Shown: piece after piece, positions 8,234-16,323 of the stretch
How the letters are laid out: each line of letters begins with the position of its first letter
Position numbering within the stretch: the stretch's first letter is position 1
From: JBJXGV01 sp046160485
GTDB lineage: Bacteria > Orphanbacterota > Orphanbacteria > JBJXGV01
Direction: 5' to 3'
NCBI GenBank assembly: GCA_046160485.1
Contig: JBJXGV010000028.1
Coordinates: 62,001 to 126,000 of the forward strand
DNA: 64,000 nt
The notes under the pieces: generated by a model
Database searches by the model: none
Seen by the model: the letters and a program-made list of their open reading frames with translations, nothing else
What the model was told of the DNA's origin: nothing
Translations under genes and position numbers: made by a program

Positions 8234-9373
8234 ATGCAAGTCGCGCTCTTCGCCGGCGAAGCCTCTGGCGATCTTCACGGCGCACTCCTCGCGCGCGAGA
8301 TCCTCGCGCGGTCGCCGGGCGCACGGCTCTGGGGCACCGGCGGAGCGAAGATGCGCGATGCCGGAGTCGAGATCGTCCGCGGGATCGACGAACTTGCGGT
8401 TCTCGGTTTCGTGGAGGTGATCGCGCGCCTGCCGTTTTTCATGCGGCTCTTCGGGGAACTCAAAGGCCTCATCGCACAGCGCCGCCCCGACGCGGTCGTC
8501 CTCATCGATTACCCTGGCCTGAATCTGCGGCTTGCGAAGGCGGCGCACGAAATGACGATTCCCGTCGCCTACTACGTCAGCCCGCAGGTGTGGGCGTGGG
8601 GAGAGAAGCGCGTCGAGGCGATCAAGCGCTGCGTCGACCGGATGATCGTGATTCTCCCGTTCGAGGAGGCGTACTACGCGGCAAGGGGGGTCTCGGCGGA
8701 CTTCGTCGGCCACCCGCTCGTCGGCGTCGCGACGGCGCGGGTCTCGCGCGAGGAGGCGCGCCGCGAGTTCGTGACCGACCCATCCGCGAAACTCGTCGGC
8801 CTCTTGCCGGGGAGCCGGCCTCAGGAACTTCGCGCGCACCTGCCGCTGTTTCTGAAAGCGATCGAACGGGCGCGCGCGCAAGGTGTCGGGGTGGAGGCGG
8901 TGCTCGCGCGTGCGCCGACGCTGCCCCAGCCGCTCGTGGACGAACTCCTCGCCGGTTGCGCGAACCCGCCGCGCGTCACGGCCGAGACCTATTCGGTGCT
9001 CGCCGCCGCCGATCTCGTGCTCGTCGCGTCGGGCACGGCAACACTCGAGGCCGCCCTCTTCGAAACGCCGATGATCGTCGTCTACAAAACGTCCGCGATC
9101 TCCTATGCGATTGGCAAGCGACTCGTGCGAGTGCCGCACATCGCGCTCGCGAACCTCGTCGCCGGCGAGCGCGTCGTGCCCGAGCTGATTCAGGATGCGG
9201 CGACGCAGGAGTCGATCGCCGGCGAAATGGTGGCGCTCTTGCGCGACGATTCGCGACGCGCGGTGATGCGCGAGACGCTCGCGGGGGTGCGCGCGAAGCT
9301 CGGCGAGCCGGGCGCCGCCGCGCGTGCCGCGGAGATCGTCGCGAGCCTCGCGTCGTCGCGGGCACGAGTGTGA
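8234..9373 (+). CDS. lpxB: Lipid-A-disaccharide synthase LpxB
   Basis: LpxB (GT19) condenses UDP-2,3-diacylglucosamine with lipid X to form the beta-1,6 disaccharide of lipid A at the inner face of the membrane. The 379-residue product shows FAGEASGDLHG at the N-terminus, DYPGLNLRLAK, YYVSPQVWAWGEKR, VGHPLVG and the donor-binding GSRPQEL. The C-terminal segment has LVASGTATLEAAL and IALANLVAGERVVPELIQ; all are LpxB hallmarks. The ATG at 8234 is preferred over the in-frame extension to 8117, which overlaps the previous gene. No lpxH or lpxI, needed to make lipid X, is in the window. Confidence 0.97.
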   Translation: MQVALFAGEASGDLHGALLAREILARSPGARLWGTGGAKMRDAGVEIVRGIDELAVLGFVEVIARLPFFMRLFGELKGLIAQRRPDAVVLIDYPGLNLRLAKAAHEMTIPVAYYVSPQVWAWGEKRVEAIKRCVDRMIVILPFEEAYYAARGVSADFVGHPLVGVATARVSREEARREFVTDPSAKLVGLLPGSRPQELRAHLPLFLKAIERARAQGVGVEAVLARAPTLPQPLVDELLAGCANPPRVTAETYSVLAAADLVLVASGTATLEAALFETPMIVVYKTSAISYAIGKRLVRVPHIALANLVAGERVVPELIQDAATQESIAGEMVALLRDDSRRAVMRETLAGVRAKLGEPGAAARAAEIVASLASSRARV

Positions 9374-11367
9374 GCCGCGCGCGGACGCGCGACCGCGTCG
9401 GGCATTGGCTAGCCGGCACGCTCGGTCCGCTTATCATCGGGGCGCTCGCGCGCACGCTTCGCGTTTCGTTCGCCGGCGGCGCGTCGCTCGATCGGGCGCG
9501 CGCAACCGGCACGCCCGTTCTCTTCGCGGTATGGCACGGGCGCGTGATCCCATTCGTCGCCACACATCGCGCGCGCGGCATCGTGGGCCTCGTCTCCGAA
9601 CATCGCGATGGGGAATACATCGCGCGTGTACTCGGACCGCTCGGCTTCGGCGTCGTACGCGGTTCAACCACGCGCGGTGCGGCGCGCGCTCTCTTCGACA
9701 TGGCGCAGCGCGCGCGGGAAGGCCGCGATCTGGCGCTGACACCCGACGGACCGCGGGGGCCCCGGCGCGCCGTTCGCCCGGGTGTCGTTGCGCTCGCGCG
9801 CCGCGCGGGAACGCCGATCGTTCCGGTCGGAGTCGCGTCGGGCGGATTCGTCTTTCCGACTTGGGATCGCTTCGTGTTTCCATGGCCGTTCTCTCGCGTC
9901 GCCGTCGTCTACGCCGATCCCTTCCTCCCCTCCGGGAGCGACGTGGAATCGGCTGACGGTAGCCACGAGGAGATCGCGATGCGGATCGAGCGTGCCACGG
10001 AAGAAGCGGACCGAATGATCGCGCCCGGCGGGCCGGGGCGACTTCTGTTCGCGGTGTACCGCGCCGCGACCGGAGTGCTTCACGCCTTGATCGCGCCCGT
10101 CGCGCACGCGATGGCCAAGCTCGGCCGCCGCGGCGCCGCCTCTCGCGTGGGGAGCATCCCAAATTTGCCGCGAGGCGCGATTTGGGTGCACGCGGCGTCA
10201 GTCGGCGAGATCCTTGGCGTTCGCCCCATACTCGACGGACTTCGGCGCGCCGCACCGGATACCCCCATAGCGATCTCGACGATGACGCACACCGGCCTCG
10301 CCGTGGCGCGGGGCTTCGATTCCCCCGGGGTGGAGGCGTTCCTCTTGCCGTTCGATTTCCCGCGCGCCGTGCGGAGTGTTTTCGATGCGCTCGAGCCGCG
10401 CGCGCTCATCGTTGCGGAGACCGAACTCTGGCCGAACCTCCTCCACGAAGCGCGAACGCGCGGCGTTCCCGTCGCGCTCGTCAACGGGCGTATCTCGCCG
10501 CGCTCATTCGCGCGGTATCGAGCCGGCCGCGCCTTCTTTCGGCGAGTTCTCGAGGGCGTCTCGTGGATCGGCGCGCAGACGGAGGGCGACCGGCTCCGAT
10601 TCGTCGCAATCGGCGCGCGCGAGGATCGCGTCGAAGTGGTCGGCTCGACGAAGAGCGACGTGCGCGGCAGCGCAAGCGATGCAACGCGCGAGAGCGGGCG
10701 CCGCTCGATTGGACTCGAGGACGATGTGCCGGTCGTGATCTTCGGCTCAGCGCGTGGCGCGGAGGCGGAGGTCTTCAACGAAGCGGTGCGAGCGCTCCTT
10801 GCGGGATACGCGCGGCTTCGCGTGATCTACGCGCCGCGCCACCTCGGCCGCGTGGCCGACATCGTGCGCGACCTCTCGGCCGCACGCGTCGCCGGCGATG
10901 CGCTCCCGGTGCTGACGTTGACGCAGTGGCGCGGCGAACCGCGCGCATACCGCTGCCTCGTCGTCGACACGATCGGCGAACTGAGTGACCTCTACGCCGT
11001 CGCCGATGTCGCCGTCGTCGGAGGGAGCTTCTCGTCGCATGGCGGTCACAATCCGCTCGAGCCCGCTGTGCGGGGCGTGCCGGTACTCATGGGGCCGCAC
11101 CGCCAGCACGTCGAAGAGGCGTTCTCCCGTCTTGCGGCGATCGGCGGGGCGGAGGAGGCGCGCGACGCCGGCGATTTGGTCTCGCGGATCGCGCGGCTTA
11201 TCGACGACCCCGCGGAGCGCGAGCAGCGTGCGCGCGCGCTTCGCGAACACGCGGCTTCGGCGGGGACACTTGTCGAGACCGTGATCGAGCGGCTCATCGG
11301 GCGAGGAATTCTCTCCGCGAGCGGACGGGCCCGCGCGATGCCAATGGCGAGGGCGCGCGATGCCTAG
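9370..11367 (+). CDS. waaA: Fusion of DUF374 lysophospholipid-type acyltransferase and Kdo transferase WaaA
   Basis: The 665-residue product joins two enzymes. Residues about 1-215 are a DUF374 acyltransferase: AVWHGRVIPF (53-62), SEHRDGEYIA, VRGSTTRG and LTPDGPRGPRR (123-133) match the family. DUF374 members (LpxJ) are late lipid A acyltransferases in Helicobacter and Campylobacter. Residues about 222-650 are a complete Kdo transferase (GT30). A hydrophobic anchor precedes it, then WVHAASVGE with the catalytic Glu, VAETELWPN, and SFSSHGGHNPLEPA in the donor domain. The fusion should add Kdo and a secondary acyl chain to the lipid A precursor at the inner membrane. The GTG at 9370 overlaps lpxB by four bases; longer in-frame extensions lie inside lpxB. 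No separate lpxL/htrB is seen. Confidence 0.93.
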   Translation: MSRARTRDRVGHWLAGTLGPLIIGALARTLRVSFAGGASLDRARATGTPVLFAVWHGRVIPFVATHRARGIVGLVSEHRDGEYIARVLGPLGFGVVRGSTTRGAARALFDMAQRAREGRDLALTPDGPRGPRRAVRPGVVALARRAGTPIVPVGVASGGFVFPTWDRFVFPWPFSRVAVVYADPFLPSGSDVESADGSHEEIAMRIERATEEADRMIAPGGPGRLLFAVYRAATGVLHALIAPVAHAMAKLGRRGAASRVGSIPNLPRGAIWVHAASVGEILGVRPILDGLRRAAPDTPIAISTMTHTGLAVARGFDSPGVEAFLLPFDFPRAVRSVFDALEPRALIVAETELWPNLLHEARTRGVPVALVNGRISPRSFARYRAGRAFFRRVLEGVSWIGAQTEGDRLRFVAIGAREDRVEVVGSTKSDVRGSASDATRESGRRSIGLEDDVPVVIFGSARGAEAEVFNEAVRALLAGYARLRVIYAPRHLGRVADIVRDLSAARVAGDALPVLTLTQWRGEPRAYRCLVVDTIGELSDLYAVADVAVVGGSFSSHGGHNPLEPAVRGVPVLMGPHRQHVEEAFSRLAAIGGAEEARDAGDLVSRIARLIDDPAEREQRARALREHAASAGTLVETVIERLIGRGILSASGRARAMPMARARDA

Positions 11368-12445
11368 GCCCCGATCGCGTGAAGCAGCTGATTTTACCCG
11401 TGAGTTTCTTTACGAGGCGCGGCCCCGGCTCGCGATCGCCATCCTCCGCGCATTCCTCCTCCCGCTGGGATGGACGTGGTCAGCGGTGCTCACCGCGCGG
11501 CGCGTACTCTATCGGTGCGGAGTTCTGCGCGGAGCGCGCGCGGGCGTGCCCGTCATCTCGATCGGCAACGTCACCGTGGGCGGTACCGGGAAGACGCCGC
11601 TCGTGGAATGGGTGGCGCACCGCGCGCTCGCACTCGGCGTTGGGCCGGGAATCGTAACGCGCGGCTACGGCGCGTCCGCCGGTTCGGCTCCGCGGCGCGT
11701 GGTCCGCAACAGCACCGGGGAATCGGATGAAGCGATACTCCTGGCTGCGCGTCTTCCGGAGGCGGTGGTCGTCGCCGGCCGCGATCGCGTGCGCGGAGCG
11801 CGGCTTGCGATCGACGCGGGCGCGCGCGTCATCATCCTCGACGACGGGTTTCAGCACCTGCCGCTTCGCCGCGATCTCGACATCGTGCTCCTCGACACGC
11901 GGGTGCCGTATCGCAGCGGCCGAGTTCTGCCGGCGGGCGCGCTTCGTGAGCCGTGGTCCGCGGCGCGCGACGCGCATCTGGCGGTCGTCCTCGCGGACGT
12001 GGCTGCGCCGCAGACGGCGCCGCCCGGCATTCCCGTCGCGCGCGCGGTTCGGCGAAACACCGCCGTCCGGCGAGCATCGGGCGCGCGCGAACTCCCCGAG
12101 TCGCTCCACGCGCGCCGCGTATTTCTTCTGAGCGGAATCGGTCACCCCGAGGCATTTCGCAACTCCGCCGTGCAAGCCGGGGCGATCGTCGTCGGTGAAC
12201 AGGCATCCGCCGACCATCATCGTTTCACGCAGCATGAAATCGACGACGTGATCGAGTCCTCGCGGGACGCGAACGCAGAGATTATCCTGACGACGGAGAA
12301 GGACGCTTCACGGCTTCCGGCGTTGTTTCTTGCGCGCGCGGATGTCGCGATTCTCGAGACGGCCATCGATATCGTCGAGGGCGAAGCGCTCTTCACGGAC
12401 CTCGTTGACCGCGCTTTGAGAGGAGAGATGCGTGCGAAGGAGTAA
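11360..12445 (+). CDS. lpxK: Tetraacyldisaccharide 4'-kinase LpxK
   Basis: LpxK phosphorylates the 4'-position of the lipid A disaccharide to give lipid IVA, at the membrane. The 361-residue product has the N-terminal amphipathic helix region (FLLPLGWTWSAVLTARRVLY) and the Walker A motif GNVTVGGTGKTPLVEW near residue 68. Also present are the family motif ILDDGFQHLPLRRDLD and the tail motif TTEKDASRL, in the usual order. The start overlaps the preceding gene by eight bases; the stop overlaps nadB by 14. It is the last lipid A enzyme of this block, in its standard place after waaA. Confidence 0.96.
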   Translation: MPRPRSREAADFTREFLYEARPRLAIAILRAFLLPLGWTWSAVLTARRVLYRCGVLRGARAGVPVISIGNVTVGGTGKTPLVEWVAHRALALGVGPGIVTRGYGASAGSAPRRVVRNSTGESDEAILLAARLPEAVVVAGRDRVRGARLAIDAGARVIILDDGFQHLPLRRDLDIVLLDTRVPYRSGRVLPAGALREPWSAARDAHLAVVLADVAAPQTAPPGIPVARAVRRNTAVRRASGARELPESLHARRVFLLSGIGHPEAFRNSAVQAGAIVVGEQASADHHRFTQHEIDDVIESSRDANAEIILTTEKDASRLPALFLARADVAILETAIDIVEGEALFTDLVDRALRGEMRAKE

Positions 12446-14144
12446 CACCGCGAAGGACCGCGCACCGAGCACACGCGCTTCACGCGCAACCGATGTCGAG
12501 ACGGACGTTCTCGTCATCGGAAGCGGGCTCGCGGGGCTCTATTTGTCTCTTTTGCTGGCGCCGGTCGCGCGCGTGGCGCTCGTTACGAAGAAGAAGGGGC
12601 GCGAATCGAATACGAACTACGCGCAGGGCGGCATCGCGTCCGTCCTCGACCCGACCGATTCCTACGCAAGCCATATTGCCGACACGTTGCGCGCGGGTGA
12701 CGGGCTCTGCGATGAACGCGTCGTCAAGCTCGTCGTGAGTGAAGGGCCGCGCCTCATCGGCGCGCTCGTCGATCTCGGAGTGCCGTTTACCGCCGAAAAG
12801 GGACGCTTGGCACTCGGGAAAGAGGGAGGCCACTCGAAGCGCCGCATCGTGCATGCGCTCGATCAGACCGGCCGCGCGGTCGAGGAAACGCTGATGGATC
12901 TGGCGCGGCGCCATCGCAACATTCGCGTCTACGAAGACCACCTCGCAGTCGATTTGGTTCCGCTCTCGAAGCTCTCGGTGCGTCACGGGCGCGGCAATCC
13001 GGTGGTCGGCGCGTATGTCTACGACACCCGCGCCCAGCGTGTTGACGTCTTCCGATCGAAGGCGACCGTCTTGGCGACGGGCGGCACTGGAAAGGTGTAC
13101 CTCTACACGACGAACCCGGATATCGCCACGGGAGACGGCATCGCGATGGCATTTCGCGCCGGCGCGGCTGTCGGCAACTTGGAATTCGTGCAGTTCCACC
13201 CGACGTGTCTCTATCATCCGCGCGCGAAATCGTTCCTCATCTCGGAGGCTGTCCGGGGCGAGGGCGCGGTTCTGACGACACTCGACGGCAAGCCGTTCAT
13301 GCAGCGCTACCACCGCCTCCGGTCGCTCGCCCCGCGCGATATCGTCGCACGCGCCATCGACGCGGAGATGAAGCGCCGAGGCGAGAAGCACGTGCTCCTG
13401 GATCTATCGCCGATCGGCGCGGCGCGCATCCGCCGGCGGTTTCCGCATATCTACGAGCGGTGTCTCTCCTACGGAATCGACGCGTCGCGCGAGGCGATCC
13501 CTGTCGTTCCCGCCGCGCACTACATGTGCGGCGGCGTACGAACGGACATCGATGGACGGACGTCGCTCGCGCGGCTCTACGCGTGCGGCGAGGTTGCGCT
13601 CACCGGGCTTCACGGTGCGAACCGGCTCGCGTCGAATTCGCTTCTGGAAGCGCTCGTCTTCGCGGAGCGCACGGCGAACGCCGTCGCGGCGAGTCTCGCG
13701 GAGCCGGCTGAGCCGCCGCCGATCCCCGCGTGGGCGCCGGGCGCGGCGCGCGCGAGTCGCGAGGGCGTGACGCTCGATCACGCGTGGGACGCGGTGCGGC
13801 GCCTGATGTGGGACTACGTCGGGATCGTGCGCACCTCCGAGCGCCTTGTGCTCGCGAGCCGCCGCATGCGCGCGTTGCGCCGCGAGATCGAGGAGCACTA
13901 CTGGCGCTATCACCTCTCGCCGGATCTGATCGAGCTGCGCAACATCGCGCTTGTCGGCGAGCTGATCATTCGATGCGCCATCGCGCGCCGTGAAAGCCGC
14001 GGACTCCACTACAATCTGGACTTCCCGCGAAAAGATGACGCAAACTGGCGCCGCGACACGATTCTGCGGCGCAAGCGTACCGGCGGGCGAAATCGCGCGG
14101 CCGGGGCGAACGCGAAGAGAGGGATCGATGAAGCCGGTCCGTGA
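12432..14144 (+). CDS. nadB: L-aspartate oxidase NadB
   Basis: NadB oxidises L-aspartate to iminoaspartate, the first step of de novo NAD synthesis, in the cytoplasm. The 570-residue flavoprotein has the dinucleotide-binding VIGSGLAGLYLSLLLA, then TKKKGRESNTNYAQGGIASV, which covers the flavin. The substrate region EFVQFHPTCLYHP, GVRTDIDGRTSLARLYACGE and HGANRLASNSLLEAL all match the family. The C-terminal helical domain is also present. AGGAGAG (12421-12427) serves the GTG at 12432. nadA and nadC are not in the window; nadB simply rides in the envelope operon. Confidence 0.96.
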   Translation: MRRSNTAKDRAPSTRASRATDVETDVLVIGSGLAGLYLSLLLAPVARVALVTKKKGRESNTNYAQGGIASVLDPTDSYASHIADTLRAGDGLCDERVVKLVVSEGPRLIGALVDLGVPFTAEKGRLALGKEGGHSKRRIVHALDQTGRAVEETLMDLARRHRNIRVYEDHLAVDLVPLSKLSVRHGRGNPVVGAYVYDTRAQRVDVFRSKATVLATGGTGKVYLYTTNPDIATGDGIAMAFRAGAAVGNLEFVQFHPTCLYHPRAKSFLISEAVRGEGAVLTTLDGKPFMQRYHRLRSLAPRDIVARAIDAEMKRRGEKHVLLDLSPIGAARIRRRFPHIYERCLSYGIDASREAIPVVPAAHYMCGGVRTDIDGRTSLARLYACGEVALTGLHGANRLASNSLLEALVFAERTANAVAASLAEPAEPPPIPAWAPGAARASREGVTLDHAWDAVRRLMWDYVGIVRTSERLVLASRRMRALRREIEEHYWRYHLSPDLIELRNIALVGELIIRCAIARRESRGLHYNLDFPRKDDANWRRDTILRRKRTGGRNRAAGANAKRGIDEAGP

Positions 14145-14979
14145 GCCGGCGGTCGCGGGGAGATTCTATCCGCGCGGCGCCCGCGAGTTATCTGCGACCG
14201 TTCGCGATTTGCTGCGCGACGCGCGCTGCGACGCGCCGCTCTCGGGGCGGCTCGTCGCGTTGGCGGCCCCGCACGCCGGCTACGTCTATTCGGGCTCGGT
14301 CGCGGCCGCGGCGTACGCGCGCGTCACGCGTGGCGCCTTTCCCCGCGTCGTCGTCATCGCGCCGTCGCACCGCATCCCGCATCACGGCAGCTCGATCTAC
14401 GAACGGGGTGGGTATAGGACGCCGCTCGGACTGATCGCAGTCGATGAGGAGTTCGCCTCGATGCTGCTCTCGAAGGGCGGCGGCGCGATCGTTGCCGATC
14501 CCGAGCTTCACCGGAACGAGCATTCGCTCGAGGTGCAGCTACCTTTCTTGCAAGAGGCCCTCGGCGAGTTCCGTCTTACGCCGATCATCGTGGGCAACCA
14601 GGGAATCGCGCATGTTCGGCGTCTGAGCAACGCGATCGCGGAAACCGTGACCGCGCTCGGTGCGATGCGAGAGACGCTCATCGTGGCGAGCACGGATCTG
14701 TCGCACTACTACAGCGACGAGCGAGCCCGCGAGATGGACGGTGTCGTGATGGCCGACGTGGAGGCGTTCGACGTCGAGGCGCTCCGCCGGCACATCGACG
14801 CGGGGGAGTGCGAGGCATGCGGCGCGGGCCCTCTGCTTGCGACACTGCAGACGGCGGCGTCTCTCGGCGCGCGCACGGCGTCGTGTCTGGCCTACGCGAC
14901 CTCGGCGGACGCGAGCGGGGATCGCGCGGAAGTCGTCGGGTACATGGCCGCGGCCATGATGGCGCCGCATGACGCGTGA
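14128..14979 (+). CDS. amrB: MEMO1-family protein (AmmeMemoRadiSam system protein B)
   Basis: This 283-residue protein belongs to the MEMO1 family, which is structurally related to class III extradiol dioxygenases. Conserved segments include REPAVAGRFYP at the N-terminus, APHAGYVYSG, IAPSHRIPHHGSS, NEHSLEVQLPFLQ and STDLSHYY, which hold the family's metal-type His positions. It is encoded directly before an AMMECR1-domain protein; this pair plus a radical SAM enzyme defines the AmmeMemoRadiSam set, whose function is unknown. No radical SAM gene is present here. The ATG at 14128 is chosen because it opens the conserved domain; it overlaps nadB by 17 bases. Confidence 0.9.
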   Translation: MKPVREPAVAGRFYPRGARELSATVRDLLRDARCDAPLSGRLVALAAPHAGYVYSGSVAAAAYARVTRGAFPRVVVIAPSHRIPHHGSSIYERGGYRTPLGLIAVDEEFASMLLSKGGGAIVADPELHRNEHSLEVQLPFLQEALGEFRLTPIIVGNQGIAHVRRLSNAIAETVTALGAMRETLIVASTDLSHYYSDERAREMDGVVMADVEAFDVEALRRHIDAGECEACGAGPLLATLQTAASLGARTASCLAYATSADASGDRAEVVGYMAAAMMAPHDA

Positions 14980-15508
14980 GCCTCTGTCGGCGGCGGCCCG
15001 CGAGGCGCTTCGCGCCATCGCGCGAGCGAGCGTGTATGCCGCGGTGCGCGGATTGCCGCGCCCCAACGACGCGCCGCGCTTCCCGGAACTCGCGCGGCCC
15101 CACGGCGCATTCGTGACGCTCAAACTGCGCGGCCGCCTCCGCGGCTGCATGGGACGTGTCGTCACCGCCGCGCCGCTCTGGGAGTCGGTCGCCGATGTCG
15201 CGCGCGACGCGGCCCTCGATGATCCGCGCTTCCAGCCGCTCACCGCCGCCGACGCATCGGACGTCGAAATTGAAATCTCGGTGCTCGGGCCGCTGCGCGC
15301 CGTTCGCGGCGTCGCCGAGATTCACGCCGGCGACGGACTCTTGGTGCGCAAGAGCGGCCGCTCGGGGCTCCTCCTCCCGCAAGTCGCGAAGGAAACCGGC
15401 TGGGGAGCCGAGCGCTTCCTCGAGGAGACGTGCGTCAAGGCAGGCCTCCCGCGCGACGCGTGGACGAAAGACGCGGAGATCCTGGCGTTCACGGCCGAGG
15501 TGTTCTGA
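14969..15508 (+). CDS. amrA: AMMECR1-domain protein (AmmeMemoRadiSam system protein A)
   Basis: This 179-residue protein is essentially one AMMECR1 domain. Family motifs are GAFVTLKLRGRLRGCMGRV (the RGC segment near residue 58), DDPRFQPLTAAD, ISVLGPLRAV, GLLVRKSGRSGLLLPQVA and the terminal ETCVKAGLP. The conserved Cys and nearby charged residues suggest an enzyme, but no reaction is established. It overlaps the MEMO1 gene by 11 bases and shares one base with the next gene (TGATG), so the three are translationally coupled. Confidence 0.9.
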   Translation: MTREPLSAAAREALRAIARASVYAAVRGLPRPNDAPRFPELARPHGAFVTLKLRGRLRGCMGRVVTAAPLWESVADVARDAALDDPRFQPLTAADASDVEIEISVLGPLRAVRGVAEIHAGDGLLVRKSGRSGLLLPQVAKETGWGAERFLEETCVKAGLPRDAWTKDAEILAFTAEVF

Positions 15509-16323
15509 TGGCTGCCGCCGCGCCCTCGCCGATCCTCGCGCTTCTAACCGATTTCGGTACACGCGACGGTTACGCCGCCGCGATGAAAGGCGCCGCACTC
15601 TGCGTCAATCCTCGCCTGCGGTTCGTCGATATTTCCCACGAGATTGCACCGCAGTCGATTCTCGAAGGAGCCCTGGTCCTCCAGAGCGTGTTCGACTACT
15701 TTCCCGAGGGTGCGCTCTTCGCGGCGGTCGTCGATCCGGGTGTCGGCGGCGATCGCGCCATCCTCGCCGCGCGCGTGCGCGGACGAGTCGTGATCGCGCC
15801 CGATAACGGCCTCCTGTCGCCGCTTCTCGACGCGGGCCCGGTCGAGGCGATCCACAACGTGACGGCGGCGAAATTTCGCCGCGACCGCGTGCATCCGACG
15901 TTTCACGGACGCGATATCATCGCTCCGGCCGCGGCGCACGTTTCGCTTGGGGTGCGAGTCGAAGATCTCGGTGAAACGGTCACGGCGTATCGCCGGCTCG
16001 AAGCGCCGCGTCCGACTCGAATCGATCGCGGAGTCGCCGGCGCCGTGATTCACGTCGATCGTTTCGGAAACATCGTCACGAACATCGCGGAAGAGGATGT
16101 CGTCCGCGCGGGTGGAGCGCGGGCGCGCGTCGTGTTGGCTCGATGTACGATCGAGGGTGTTGCCCGCACCTACTCGGAGGGGAGCAGAGAGTTCGTGGCC
16201 GTCGTCGGAAGTTGGGGATACCTCGAGATCGCGCTGCGTGGCGGCCACGCCGCTCTGGCACTCGACGTGGCGATCGGTGATGCGGTCCACGTTATGCGCC
16301 CTCTCGAAGGGAGCGCGCCGTGA
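15508..16323 (+). CDS. SAM hydrolase / chlorinase-fluorinase family (DUF62)
   Basis: This 271-residue protein belongs to the DUF62 family, which splits S-adenosylmethionine into adenosine and methionine using a water-derived nucleophile. Family motifs present are LTDFGTRDGY at the N-terminus, VDISHEI, AAVVDPGVGGDR, APDNGLLSPLL, HPTFHGRDI and HVDRFGNIVTNI. There is no sign of the extra loop used by the true fluorinase, so hydrolysis is the likely activity. Its partners here are the AMMECR1 gene (one base shared) and bshC (four-base overlap). The physiological purpose is unclear. Confidence 0.88.
   Translation: MAAAAPSPILALLTDFGTRDGYAAAMKGAALCVNPRLRFVDISHEIAPQSILEGALVLQSVFDYFPEGALFAAVVDPGVGGDRAILAARVRGRVVIAPDNGLLSPLLDAGPVEAIHNVTAAKFRRDRVHPTFHGRDIIAPAAAHVSLGVRVEDLGETVTAYRRLEAPRPTRIDRGVAGAVIHVDRFGNIVTNIAEEDVVRAGGARARVVLARCTIEGVARTYSEGSREFVAVVGSWGYLEIALRGGHAALALDVAIGDAVHVMRPLEGSAP

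Noticed and set aside
8590..9369. 260-residue N-terminal extension of the acyltransferase-WaaA fusion
   Set aside because: It lies wholly inside lpxB in another frame and is Arg/Ala-rich; the GTG at 9370 begins exactly where DUF374 homology begins.
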